30,069 nt of DNA from DAOMOP01 sp035444405 (GTDB lineage Bacteria; Pseudomonadota; Gammaproteobacteria; Burkholderiales; Rhodocyclaceae). Below are positions 21,745 to 30,069 of the stretch, in pieces. Positions within the stretch are counted from its first letter, which is position 1; each line of letters begins with the position of its first letter. Under the pieces are notes generated by a model. It had not been told where the DNA came from. It was given only the letters and a program-made list of their open reading frames with translations, and ran no database searches. The stretch is taken from positions 1 through 30,069 of the forward strand of contig DAOMOP010000030.1 of NCBI GenBank assembly GCA_035444405.1. The letters run 5' to 3'. Both the position numbers and the translations under genes were made by a program.

Positions 21745-23349
21745 TCATCCGTAAAGCCCCCGGCATTGCCGGGGGATGCTTACTTGCGCGCCGGCCGCGC
21801 GCTGGCGCTTGACCTGCAGCGCGAACGCGACGAAGCGCTCGGCCCAGGCGCACGCGCCGACGCTGCGCAGATGCGCGTACGAGGCCAGCACGTTGCGATA
21901 CACCAGGCCGTCGTTGCGCCCGTCGATGCCGTAGCCGCGGCGTACGCGATAGGCGAAGCGCACCGCCGCGTCGACATTCTCGAGGCTCGAATAGTGGAAC
22001 TCGTGGGCCCGCACGCTGCGTTCCGGACAAGCGGGCGCCAGCCACGGCATGTCGGCGGTTTCGGCCAGCTCGACATAGCCGCGCCCGACCGGCCGCGCAT
22101 GCATCACGACGTCGCCGGGAAGCGCCCCGACCATCGCGTGGCGACGTCCGTCGACCTGCAGCGTGCGCGCCAGGTACATCAGGCCGCCACACTCCGCATA
22201 GACGGCCAGGCCGTCCTCGATCGCGGCACGGATATCGGCGCGCAGCGTCGCGTTCGCCTCGAGCTGCGGGGCGAGCATTTCGGGAAAACCGCCCCCGATG
22301 AACAGCGCATCGACGGCCGGCAGGCACGGGTCGGCGAGCGTGTCGAAGGGCACGATCTGCGCGCCGGCGTGGCGCAGCGCGGTCAGATCGTCCGCATAGT
22401 AGAAGCCGAACGCGCGGTCCATCGCGATGCCGACACGCAGCCGCGGCGGGCGGCTGCGCACCAGCGGGGCCACCGTCGCCGGTCGCGTGCGCGGGCGGCC
22501 GCGCCGCTCAACGGGTCGCGGCGGGGTGACGGGGATCACATCGCCCGTCCCGCTGCCGCTCGCCACCCCAGCGCTGCTCGTCACCTCAGCCCTGCTCTCC
22601 ACCCCAGCCCTGCTCACCACCCCGGCGCCGCTCGCGACCCCGCCGTGCAGGCGCACCGGCCAGGCACTCGCCGAGCGCGCGATGTCGATGACGCGGTCGA
22701 GATCGACCTGGGCGGCAACCGCCTCGCCGATGCGCGCGATCTGCGCGTCCGCCGCGCCGGCCTCGTTGCTCGGCATCAGGCCGAGGTGGCGCTCGACGAT
22801 CGCGAGCCGTTCGTCGGCATGGACCGCGCCGACCACCGTCATGTCGGTGTAGTGCTCGATGACCGCCCGCAGCTTGGCCTCGTGGCGCGAGCCGCCGAGG
22901 TTGTTGAGGATCACGCCGGCGATGCGGATGCTGCGGTCGAAGGCCTGGTAGCCGAGCAGCAGCGGCGCGATGCCGCGCGTCATGCCGCGCGCATCGACGA
23001 CGAGCACGACGGGCAGGCCGAGCGCGGCCGCCAGCGCCGCATTGCTGTTGCTGCCGTCGAGCGCGAGACCGTCGTAGAGCCCCTTGTTGCCCTCGACGAG
23101 GCACAGGTCTGCGCCGAGCGCGTGGCGGCGGAACAGGCGCTCGATCTCGTCCATGCCCATCAGAAAGGGGTCGAGGTTGTAGCACGCGCGGTGCGCCGCG
23201 CGCGCGAGCCACATCGGGTCGATGTAGTCGGGTCCCTTCTTGAACGGCTGCACGGCAAGGCCGCGCGCACTGAGCGCCGCGCACAGGCCGATGCTGAGGG
23301 TGGTCTTGCCGGACGACTTGTGAGCGGCGGAAATCAGCAGACGGTCCAT
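21745..23349 (-). CDS. dsrN: DsrN, siroheme amidase (CobB/CbiA family)
   Basis: Cytoplasmic ATP- and glutamine-dependent amidase of 534 residues. In Dsr systems it converts siroheme to the siro(heme)amide cofactor of DsrAB. The N-terminal nucleotide-binding part has the P-loop AAHKSSGKTTLS (about 8-19), FKKGPDYIDP and CLVEGNKGLYDG. The C-terminal class-I glutamine amidotransferase domain has the nucleophile Cys in YAECGGLMYLA and the His in RAHEFHYSSL. Between the domains is a low-complexity linker of six-residue repeats (AGVVSR, AGVESR and similar). The last nine codons overlap a strong hairpin, so the C-terminus may be extended by a shift. It is the final gene of the dsr operon, two bases after dsrP. 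Cobyrinate diamide synthase is the sequence relative, but position after dsrP decides the call. Confidence 0.92.
   Translation of the reverse strand: MDRLLISAAHKSSGKTTLSIGLCAALSARGLAVQPFKKGPDYIDPMWLARAAHRACYNLDPFLMGMDEIERLFRRHALGADLCLVEGNKGLYDGLALDGSNSNAALAAALGLPVVLVVDARGMTRGIAPLLLGYQAFDRSIRIAGVILNNLGGSRHEAKLRAVIEHYTDMTVVGAVHADERLAIVERHLGLMPSNEAGAADAQIARIGEAVAAQVDLDRVIDIARSASAWPVRLHGGVASGAGVVSRAGVESRAEVTSSAGVASGSGTGDVIPVTPPRPVERRGRPRTRPATVAPLVRSRPPRLRVGIAMDRAFGFYYADDLTALRHAGAQIVPFDTLADPCLPAVDALFIGGGFPEMLAPQLEANATLRADIRAAIEDGLAVYAECGGLMYLARTLQVDGRRHAMVGALPGDVVMHARPVGRGYVELAETADMPWLAPACPERSVRAHEFHYSSLENVDAAVRFAYRVRRGYGIDGRNDGLVYRNVLASYAHLRSVGACAWAERFVAFALQVKRQRAAGAQVSIPRQCRGLYG
21757..21775 (-). 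terminator. Terminator-like hairpin overlapping the 3' end of dsrN
   Basis: Perfect eight-base GC stem CCCCCGGC / GCCGGGGG with loop ATT, followed on the minus strand by CTTTACGG. It lies inside the last codons of dsrN as annotated. In a neighbouring frame a TAA stop occurs just before the stem, the usual placement for a terminator. Confidence 0.5.
22558..22642. repeat. 18-bp minisatellite inside the dsrN linker
   Basis: Four full units and one partial unit of 18 bases begin at 22558, 22576, 22594, 22612 and 22630, with consensus GCTCNCCACCCCAGCSCT on the plus strand. Because the unit is a multiple of three it encodes a six-residue repeat in DsrN and copy changes keep the frame. Confidence 0.9.
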
Positions 23350-23351
23350 CC

Positions 23352-24632
23352 CTACACCTCCCGGTTCGAGCGCGCGGCGGCCTCGTCCACTGCGGCGACC
23401 TCGTCGGCGCGCAGGAACGGCAGCACGCGCAGGCCGATCACGGTCGCCGCCAGCGCCAGACCGACGCCACCCAGGCCGAGCAGCCACTCGGGCAGGCTCG
23501 GGCGGTAGTGTTCGATCGCACCGTCGAAGAAGGTGCTGGTCGCGACATGACCGGGGAAGAGCTCCAGCGGCCAGGCCTGCCCGCCGACGATGAAGACATA
23601 GAGCTGGGCGAACGCGCCGAGCACGATGAGTGCGCACGCGGCGAGCAGCGTGCGCCGGCTCGCCAGCGCCGGATGGAAGATCAGCAGCAGCGGCGCGACC
23701 GTGCCGGCGAGCACGTAGCCGCCCCAGAACAGCACCGGGAAGACGCCGCCGTCGACGAGGATGAAGCGCACGAAGGCGCTCTGGTGGGCGAAATAGAGGT
23801 TCGTGAGGTGGTAGACGAGCACGAAGTAGCACGCGGCGATCACGAACAGCGCGAGCAGCCGTGCGATGCGGCGCTCGACCGCGACATCGACCGGGCGGCC
23901 CTGCCATGCATGGATGCCGCTTTGCGCGAGCAGGAAGATCGCCGTGCCCCAGGCCAGCGACATCGCGATGAACATCGGCGGCAGCACCGCGGAATGGTAG
24001 GCCTGGCGCGCGACCAGGAACGCGAAGATCACGCCGGTGCCGGTGGTGAGCACGATGCGCCAGCTCAGCGCCGCGATGCCGGCGAGCTTCGCGTAGCGGT
24101 TCATGCGCCGCTCCATCATCATCCACAGGTACACCGCGACGATCGCGAAGAGCCCGCTATACAGCAACACGTTCCATGCGAACACCGAGCGCGCGTTGTA
24201 ATGCGTCGCGGCGATCACGACGCGGTCGGGCCGCCCGAGGTCGAGCATCAGCACCGCCAGCCCCCCAGCGAGCAAGGCGAGCGAGAGCAGGCCCGAAAGC
24301 TTCGCACGCACCTTGTAGACCGGCTTGCCGAACACCGAGCCGACCGAGGCGACATTGAGCACCCCGGAGGCGGCCACGATCATGAAGATCGCAAACACAT
24401 GCGGCATGCCCCACACGACCTGGTTGGTCATGCCGGTCACGGCGTGGCCGTGGGCGTGCATGTAGGCGGCGGCCCACGCGCCGCCGAGCATGAGCAGCGC
24501 GCCGGCAAGGAGCACGACGACGAAGATGCGCGCCTCCAGGCGCGCCGCATACGGCCCGCTGCCGGCCGGAACGGGGCCCGGCGCGCTACGGCTGGTCCGG
24601 CCCGGGGCATGCTCTTGCGAGATCGCATCCAT
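23352..24632 (-). CDS. dsrP: DsrP, NrfD/PsrC-type membrane subunit of DsrMKJOP
   Basis: Integral membrane protein of 426 residues with about ten hydrophobic segments. After a short N-terminal tail (about 33 residues) come the segments FVVVLLAGALLMLGGAWAAA and VVWGMPHVFAIFMIVAASG, and the family motif LDLGRPDR. NrfD-type proteins exchange electrons with quinones. DsrP together with DsrJ and DsrO forms the periplasm-facing module of the DsrMKJOP complex. The start ATG at 24632 lies five bases after the dsrO stop, and dsrN follows after two bases. Length is typical of DsrP. Confidence 0.94.
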   Translation of the reverse strand: MDAISQEHAPGRTSRSAPGPVPAGSGPYAARLEARIFVVVLLAGALLMLGGAWAAAYMHAHGHAVTGMTNQVVWGMPHVFAIFMIVAASGVLNVASVGSVFGKPVYKVRAKLSGLLSLALLAGGLAVLMLDLGRPDRVVIAATHYNARSVFAWNVLLYSGLFAIVAVYLWMMMERRMNRYAKLAGIAALSWRIVLTTGTGVIFAFLVARQAYHSAVLPPMFIAMSLAWGTAIFLLAQSGIHAWQGRPVDVAVERRIARLLALFVIAACYFVLVYHLTNLYFAHQSAFVRFILVDGGVFPVLFWGGYVLAGTVAPLLLIFHPALASRRTLLAACALIVLGAFAQLYVFIVGGQAWPLELFPGHVATSTFFDGAIEHYRPSLPEWLLGLGGVGLALAATVIGLRVLPFLRADEVAAVDEAAARSNREV

Positions 24633-24637
24633 CGTCG

Positions 24638-25399
24638 TCAGATCCCCTGGTAGCGGACGCCGGTGTCGAGGCGCAGGTCGGCGCGCACCTGCGTCGAGGC
24701 GACCTCGCGCAGCCGGCGCGCGATTGCGCTGTCCGGATCGTTGAGGTCGCCGAACAGGATCGCGCCGTGCCCGGCCGCGGCGCAGGCGTCCACGCACGCG
24801 GGCGCGAGGCCGCGGTCGACGCGCTGCACGCACAGCGTGCACGCCTCGACACAGCCGACGCCGCGCGGCACATCCGGATGCTGATCGCGCAGCGGTGCAT
24901 GCACGAACGAGCGTGCCTTGTAGGGGCAGGCCATCATGCAGTAACGGCAGCCGATGCAGATATGGCGATCGACCAGCACGATGCCGTCGGCACGCTTGAA
25001 CGACGCGCCGGTCGGACACACGTCCACGCACGGCGGCTGCGCGCAGTGCTGGCACATCATCGGCAGCGACGCGGTGCGCCCGGTCGCCACCTCCTTCAGC
25101 TCGATCTTGCGCACCCACTGCGGGCGCTGGCGCGCGTCGACGCCGGCGCCGCCCGCCGGCTCTAGGCCGTTCTCGCGCTCGCACGCGAGCACGCAGGCGT
25201 TGCAATCGGCACGGCAGCGCGTCGTGTCGATCAGCATGCCCCAGCGCACGCGCGAGGTGGCCGGCTCACCGGGCGCGCGTGCGCCGGCCACCTCGATCAG
25301 CCGTATGCCCGGCGCGACCAGCACGCCGGCAAGCGTCGCCGCGGCCGCGGCGAGAAAACCGCGGCGCCCGGCCGTCGAAACAGGCTCGTGTCCGCTCAT
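24638..25399 (-). CDS. dsrO: DsrO, periplasmic iron-sulfur protein of DsrMKJOP
   Basis: Tat-exported ferredoxin-like protein of 253 residues. It has a twin-arginine signal (GRRGFLAAAAATLAG at 11-25) and four cysteine clusters: CRADCNACVLAC, CQHCAQPPCVDVCP, CIGCRYCMMACP and CTLCVQR with CVDAC. In the complex it carries electrons between the hemes of DsrJ and the membrane protein DsrP. Its ATG overlaps the dsrJ stop by four bases, so the two are translationally coupled. It resembles SoeB in this window but is distinguished by the Tat signal. Confidence 0.95.
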   Translation of the reverse strand: MSGHEPVSTAGRRGFLAAAAATLAGVLVAPGIRLIEVAGARAPGEPATSRVRWGMLIDTTRCRADCNACVLACERENGLEPAGGAGVDARQRPQWVRKIELKEVATGRTASLPMMCQHCAQPPCVDVCPTGASFKRADGIVLVDRHICIGCRYCMMACPYKARSFVHAPLRDQHPDVPRGVGCVEACTLCVQRVDRGLAPACVDACAAAGHGAILFGDLNDPDSAIARRLREVASTQVRADLRLDTGVRYQGI

Positions 25400-25866
25400 C
25401 GTGCGCCCTCCCCGCCCGCCAGCGGCGTGATCGGCGCCGGTGTCGCGCGCTCGCCATGCCGGGCCGGTGCCGGTTGGTGGCAGTCGAAGCAGTCCAGCCT
25501 GACCGCAACGAAGCTGTGGCAGCTCTGGCAGAAGTTGCGGTCCGTGCCGATCACCGAGCCGTTGTCGCGGCTGGCGTGGCAGCTGATGCAGCCGGCGAGC
25601 GTCGCGCCGGCGCCGCGCACCCCCTCGCGCACGGTCAGCTTCTTCTGTTGCGCGAGCAACTGCGGATGCTTGCGCCGCATCTCGGCCGGCGGCGCGATGC
25701 ATGCTTCAGCGCTCTCGATGACGAGCTGCGGCTGCGGCGTACGCCCGCCTTCGCCGGCAACCGCCATGCCCGCCCACGCCAGCCCCGCGGCGAGCGTCGC
25801 ACGTAGCAGCATCCCCCGCCACCCGGGCGGGCCGCCCCGCATCGATCCGTTCGCCCTGGCCGACAT
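25396..25866 (-). CDS. dsrJ: DsrJ, periplasmic triheme cytochrome c of DsrMKJOP
   Basis: A 156-residue cytochrome with an uncleaved-looking N-terminal membrane segment (about 17-38) and three heme motifs: CISCH (93-97), CQSCH (113-117) and CFDCH (126-130). Cys56 in SAEACIAPP sits where the Allochromatium protein has the cysteine that ligates one heme, an unusual His/Cys coordination. I chose the ATG at 25866 because GGGGAGGG lies about seven bases ahead; a TTG eight codons upstream is the alternative. It follows dsrL by 27 bases and overlaps dsrO by four. Confidence 0.94.
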   Translation of the reverse strand: MSARANGSMRGGPPGWRGMLLRATLAAGLAWAGMAVAGEGGRTPQPQLVIESAEACIAPPAEMRRKHPQLLAQQKKLTVREGVRGAGATLAGCISCHASRDNGSVIGTDRNFCQSCHSFVAVRLDCFDCHQPAPARHGERATPAPITPLAGGEGAR

Positions 25867-25893
25867 GGCTAACCCTCCCCGTGCCGTCAACCG

Positions 25894-27846
25894 CTACTCG
25901 CCCAAGCCCATCTGGATATAGCCGGTCGGGCACACATCGCGGCAGACATGACAGCCGATGCAGCGGCTGTAGTCCGTGTACACGTAGCGCCCCAGCGTCG
26001 CATCCTTCTTCGGCACGCGCTTGACCGCGGTCTGCGGGCAATACACGACGCAGTTGTCACACTCGAAGCACATCCCGCAGCTCATGCAGCGCTTGGCCTC
26101 GGCGATCGCCTGCGACGCGTCGAGCGCTGCGATGCGCTCTTCGAAGTTGCCGAGCGCCTCGGCTTCGGTGAGCATGACGAAGCGGCGCTTGTTGCGCGGC
26201 GTGTAGGCGAAGTGGCCGAGAAAGAGCGCGTCGTGCGGGATCACGTAGCGGTCCGAGCGGTTCTCGTAGTTGTGCAGGGCGACATCGCTGCGATCGGTAC
26301 CGCGGAGCGGCTCGGTCGCACGCGCGAGCGTGACGCCCTTCTCGGCGAGCTTGCGATTGAGGTCGAAGGCATGCACATCGATCTTCGGGCGCTTCCAGCC
26401 CTCCTCGCCGGAGAGGAACCGGTCGATGCCGTCGGCTGCGATCGCACCGTGGCCGATCGCGGTGGTCAGCAGATGCGGGCGGGTCACGTCGCCGCCGGCG
26501 AAGGTGCCGGGTTTGCCCGGCACCTGGTAGTTGCGGTCGGTCGCGACCGCGCCGCGGCCGCTGTCGAACTCCTCGAGCCCGGTGAAATCGACCGCCTGGC
26601 CGATCGCCGAGACGATCAGATCGGCCTCGAGATCGCACTCGGTGCCGGCGATCGTGCGGACCTCGAGCCGGCCGCCGACGATTTTCGCCTCGCACTCGAC
26701 CACCCGCAGCGCGGTGGCGCGCCCGTCCGCCCCCCGCAGCACCGCAACCGGCGCGACGCCGCCGCGGATCGTGATGCCTTCGGCGAGCGCCTGCTCGATC
26801 TCGTGACGGTTCGCCTGCATCTTGTCGAGCGCGAAGATCGAGGTCAGGACGACGTCGCAACCGCGCTTGGCCGACACCTGCGCGACGTCGTGCGCGAGGC
26901 GGCCGGCGATCGCGCCCTCGAAGTCGGTCGGATGCGCGTGCTCGATATGGCCAAGCCGGCGCGCGACGGTAGCGACGTCGATCGACGTGTCGCCGCCGCC
27001 GACGACGACCACGCGCCGGCCCACATGCGTGAGGCGGCCGTCATTGAATGCGCGCAGGAAGGCGGTGGCGGTGACGATGTTGGGTGCGTCGCCGTCTTCG
27101 ATCGGCAGCTTGCGCCCGGACTGCGCGCCCAGGCCCAGAAAGACGGCGTCGAACTCGGCCCGGATGGCCTCGAGCGTGACGTCGGTGCCGACGCGGCAGT
27201 TCAGCCGCGTGTGCACGCCGAGGTCGAGGATGCGCCGGATTTCGGCATCGAGCACCGGGCGCGGCGTGCGGAAACCGGGAATGCCGTAGCGCATCATGCC
27301 GCCGAGCTCGGCGTGCTCGTCGAAGATCGTGACGTCGTGGCCGCGCAGCGCGAGCTGGTACGCGCACGACAGGCCTGCCGGGCCGCCGCCCAGCACGGCG
27401 ACCTTCTTGCCGCTGCGCCGTGCCGGCGGCACGAACCTGAGCCCGTTCGCGATCGCGTACTCGCCGAGGAAATGCTCGACAGAGTTGATGCCGACGTGAT
27501 CCTCGACCTCGTTGCGGTTGCAGCCGCTTTCGCACGGTGCCGGACACACCCGGCCCATCACCGCCGGGAACGGGTTCGCCTCGGTGAGCCGGCGCCATGC
27601 ATACTCCTGCCACGCCATGCCCGCCGGCGGCTTTTCGATGCCGCGCACGATCGACAGATAGCCACGGATGTCCTCGCCCGACGGGCAGCTGCCCTGGCAC
27701 GGCGGCGTCGATTGCACGTAGGTCGGGCACTTGTGCGAGTGTCCGGCCTGGAAGATCCTGTCGTGGAACGACTTCAGTGCGGCGTCGCCGTCGCGATAGC
27801 GCCGGAACGTCAGCCGGGTGTCCGTCGGTTCAAGCTTGCCTGGCAT
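25894..27846 (-). CDS. dsrL: DsrL, NAD(P)H-linked iron-sulfur flavoprotein of the reverse Dsr system
   Basis: Cytoplasmic oxidoreductase of 650 residues related to the small subunit of glutamate synthase. It is known to pass electrons between DsrAB and NAD(P). The N-terminal cysteines (40, 50, 54, 101, 105, 109; CPAPCESGC) bind iron-sulfur clusters. The FAD fold is VLGGGPAGLSCAYQ (about 151-164), and the second nucleotide fold is VVVVGGGDTSIDVA. The C-terminal ferredoxin domain has CMSCGMCFECDNCVVYCP and CIGCHVCRDVCPTGY. A GGAG site stands eight bases before the ATG. Presence of dsrL between dsrK and dsrJ is characteristic of Dsr-type sulfur oxidisers and helps fix the oxidative direction. 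Confidence 0.95.
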   Translation of the reverse strand: MPGKLEPTDTRLTFRRYRDGDAALKSFHDRIFQAGHSHKCPTYVQSTPPCQGSCPSGEDIRGYLSIVRGIEKPPAGMAWQEYAWRRLTEANPFPAVMGRVCPAPCESGCNRNEVEDHVGINSVEHFLGEYAIANGLRFVPPARRSGKKVAVLGGGPAGLSCAYQLALRGHDVTIFDEHAELGGMMRYGIPGFRTPRPVLDAEIRRILDLGVHTRLNCRVGTDVTLEAIRAEFDAVFLGLGAQSGRKLPIEDGDAPNIVTATAFLRAFNDGRLTHVGRRVVVVGGGDTSIDVATVARRLGHIEHAHPTDFEGAIAGRLAHDVAQVSAKRGCDVVLTSIFALDKMQANRHEIEQALAEGITIRGGVAPVAVLRGADGRATALRVVECEAKIVGGRLEVRTIAGTECDLEADLIVSAIGQAVDFTGLEEFDSGRGAVATDRNYQVPGKPGTFAGGDVTRPHLLTTAIGHGAIAADGIDRFLSGEEGWKRPKIDVHAFDLNRKLAEKGVTLARATEPLRGTDRSDVALHNYENRSDRYVIPHDALFLGHFAYTPRNKRRFVMLTEAEALGNFEERIAALDASQAIAEAKRCMSCGMCFECDNCVVYCPQTAVKRVPKKDATLGRYVYTDYSRCIGCHVCRDVCPTGYIQMGLGE

Positions 27847-27889
27847 CGCTGTTCTCCGAATGCTGATCCGTTTGTCGTGAGCGCCGGCG

Positions 27890-29419
<1,530 letters not shown>

Positions 29420-29420
29420 C

Positions 29421-30069
29421 TCAGTTCCCCCGTTCCAGCCGCGCCGCCCAGCGCGCGAGATGGCGCACTTCGCGCGGGTCGTCGGCCTGGTTGCGCGTCG
29501 GCGAGAAGAAGATGCCCGGCGCGTGGAGCAGCTTGCTCAGCGGAAAGACGATCATCAGCGCCGCGACCAGCGCCAGATGGACGAGCAGCGGCCCGTCCGC
29601 GGGCAGCGGATGCAGCTCGAAGCGCAGCAAGCCGAGAAAGAACACCTTGACCGCGACGACGTCGGTCGGCGCGACGAACTTCATCATCAGGCCGGAGGCC
29701 GCGATCGCGAGCAGCAGCGCGAGCATCAGGTGGTCCGAGCGGGTCGAGATGTAGCGGATGCGCGGCACTGCTATGCGCCGCAGCCACAGCCCCGCCAGCC
29801 CGGCCGCCATCGCCACGCCGCCGACGATGCCGAGCGGCTGCAGCAGCGCCACCCAGCCCCACACCGGTTCGGTGAAATAACGCAGATGGCGGATCAGCAC
29901 CAGCGCGAGCCCGACGTGGAACAGCCACCCGAGCGCCCAGATCCACAGGTTAGCCTTGAACAGGCTCTCGAACAGCAGCACCTCGCGCGCGATGCGCGCC
30001 GCCACCCCGGGCATCGTCGTCGGTGCCGGCGTCGTCGGGATCTTCAGCGGCGCCGGGGTACGCCCGTAG
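29421..30069 (-). CDS. dsrM: DsrM, heme b membrane subunit of DsrMKJOP (5' end beyond window)
   Basis: Nitrate-reductase-gamma-like membrane protein that couples DsrK to the quinone pool through b hemes. About 215 residues lie in the window. The frame stays open from 30014 to the right edge with the sequence YGRTPAPLKIPTTPAPTT, which matches the region just before the second helix in DsrM, so the internal ATG at 30014 is not the start. Membrane segments include LWIWALGWLFHVGLALVLIRH, with a candidate heme His, and LLVHLALVAALMIVFPLSKLLHAPG. The protein ends in FSPTRNQADDPREVRH, typical of the family. The missing N-terminus, and probably dsrABEFHC, lie to the right. Confidence 0.94.
   Translation of the reverse strand, partial: YGRTPAPLKIPTTPAPTTMPGVAARIAREVLLFESLFKANLWIWALGWLFHVGLALVLIRHLRYFTEPVWGWVALLQPLGIVGGVAMAAGLAGLWLRRIAVPRIRYISTRSDHLMLALLLAIAASGLMMKFVAPTDVVAVKVFFLGLLRFELHPLPADGPLLVHLALVAALMIVFPLSKLLHAPGIFFSPTRNQADDPREVRHLARWAARLERGN

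Overview
The window reads as a chromosomal sulfur-oxidation island from a high-GC proteobacterium. It is most likely a betaproteobacterium that lives by, or supplements its growth with, oxidation of reduced sulfur compounds. That assignment is an inference from gene content, GC-rich codon use and the style of the intergenic repeats; there is no rRNA or other phylogenetic marker here.

Layout, left to right. (1) 108-3031 (minus): an OmpR/PhoP-type response regulator with its sensor kinase, a small PepSY protein and a glycine-zipper envelope protein. These look like envelope-stress housekeeping unrelated to sulfur. (2) 3139-9414: a YeeE/YedE-type (SoxT/TsuA-like) transporter, divergent from soxY-soxZ-soxXA(fused)-soxB-soxW on the plus strand. 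No soxCD is present. An assembly gap (10 N) lies inside the soxXA fusion. (3) 9478-11116 (minus): flavocytochrome c sulfide dehydrogenase (fccA-fccB), divergent from tusA (11682-11912, plus). (4) 12073-16732 (minus): soeABC, a cytoplasm-facing membrane-bound molybdenum sulfite dehydrogenase. (5) 16785-19263: a decayed patch bounded by two 167-bp direct repeats. It holds a C-terminally truncated REP-associated tyrosine transposase, a 5'-truncated PIN-domain toxin and a frameshifted Rpn/PD-(D/E)XK nuclease gene. (6) 19690-21571 (plus): a NarX/NarL-like two-component pair whose sensor has a cysteine-rich GAF domain. (7) 21745-30069 (minus): dsrM(partial)-dsrK-dsrL-dsrJ-dsrO-dsrP-dsrN in the order known from reverse-Dsr sulfur oxidisers. 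dsrABEFHC would be expected just beyond the right edge.

Pathway logic. Periplasmic thiosulfate is handled by SoxXA, SoxYZ and SoxB. Without SoxCD the sulfane sulfur is not oxidised on SoxY and is instead expected to be stored or passed inward. FccAB oxidises sulfide in the periplasm. Sulfane sulfur in the cytoplasm is carried by TusA to the reverse dissimilatory sulfite reductase system. DsrL, DsrN and the DsrMKJOP membrane complex support that system, and SoeABC oxidises the resulting sulfite to sulfate. The window therefore encodes most of a branched thiosulfate/sulfide-to-sulfate pathway. The less ordinary elements are the SoxX-SoxA fusion, the repeats in front of soxXA and tusA, the cysteine-rich sensor next to dsr, the minisatellite inside dsrN, and the decayed repeat-bounded patch that splits the island.
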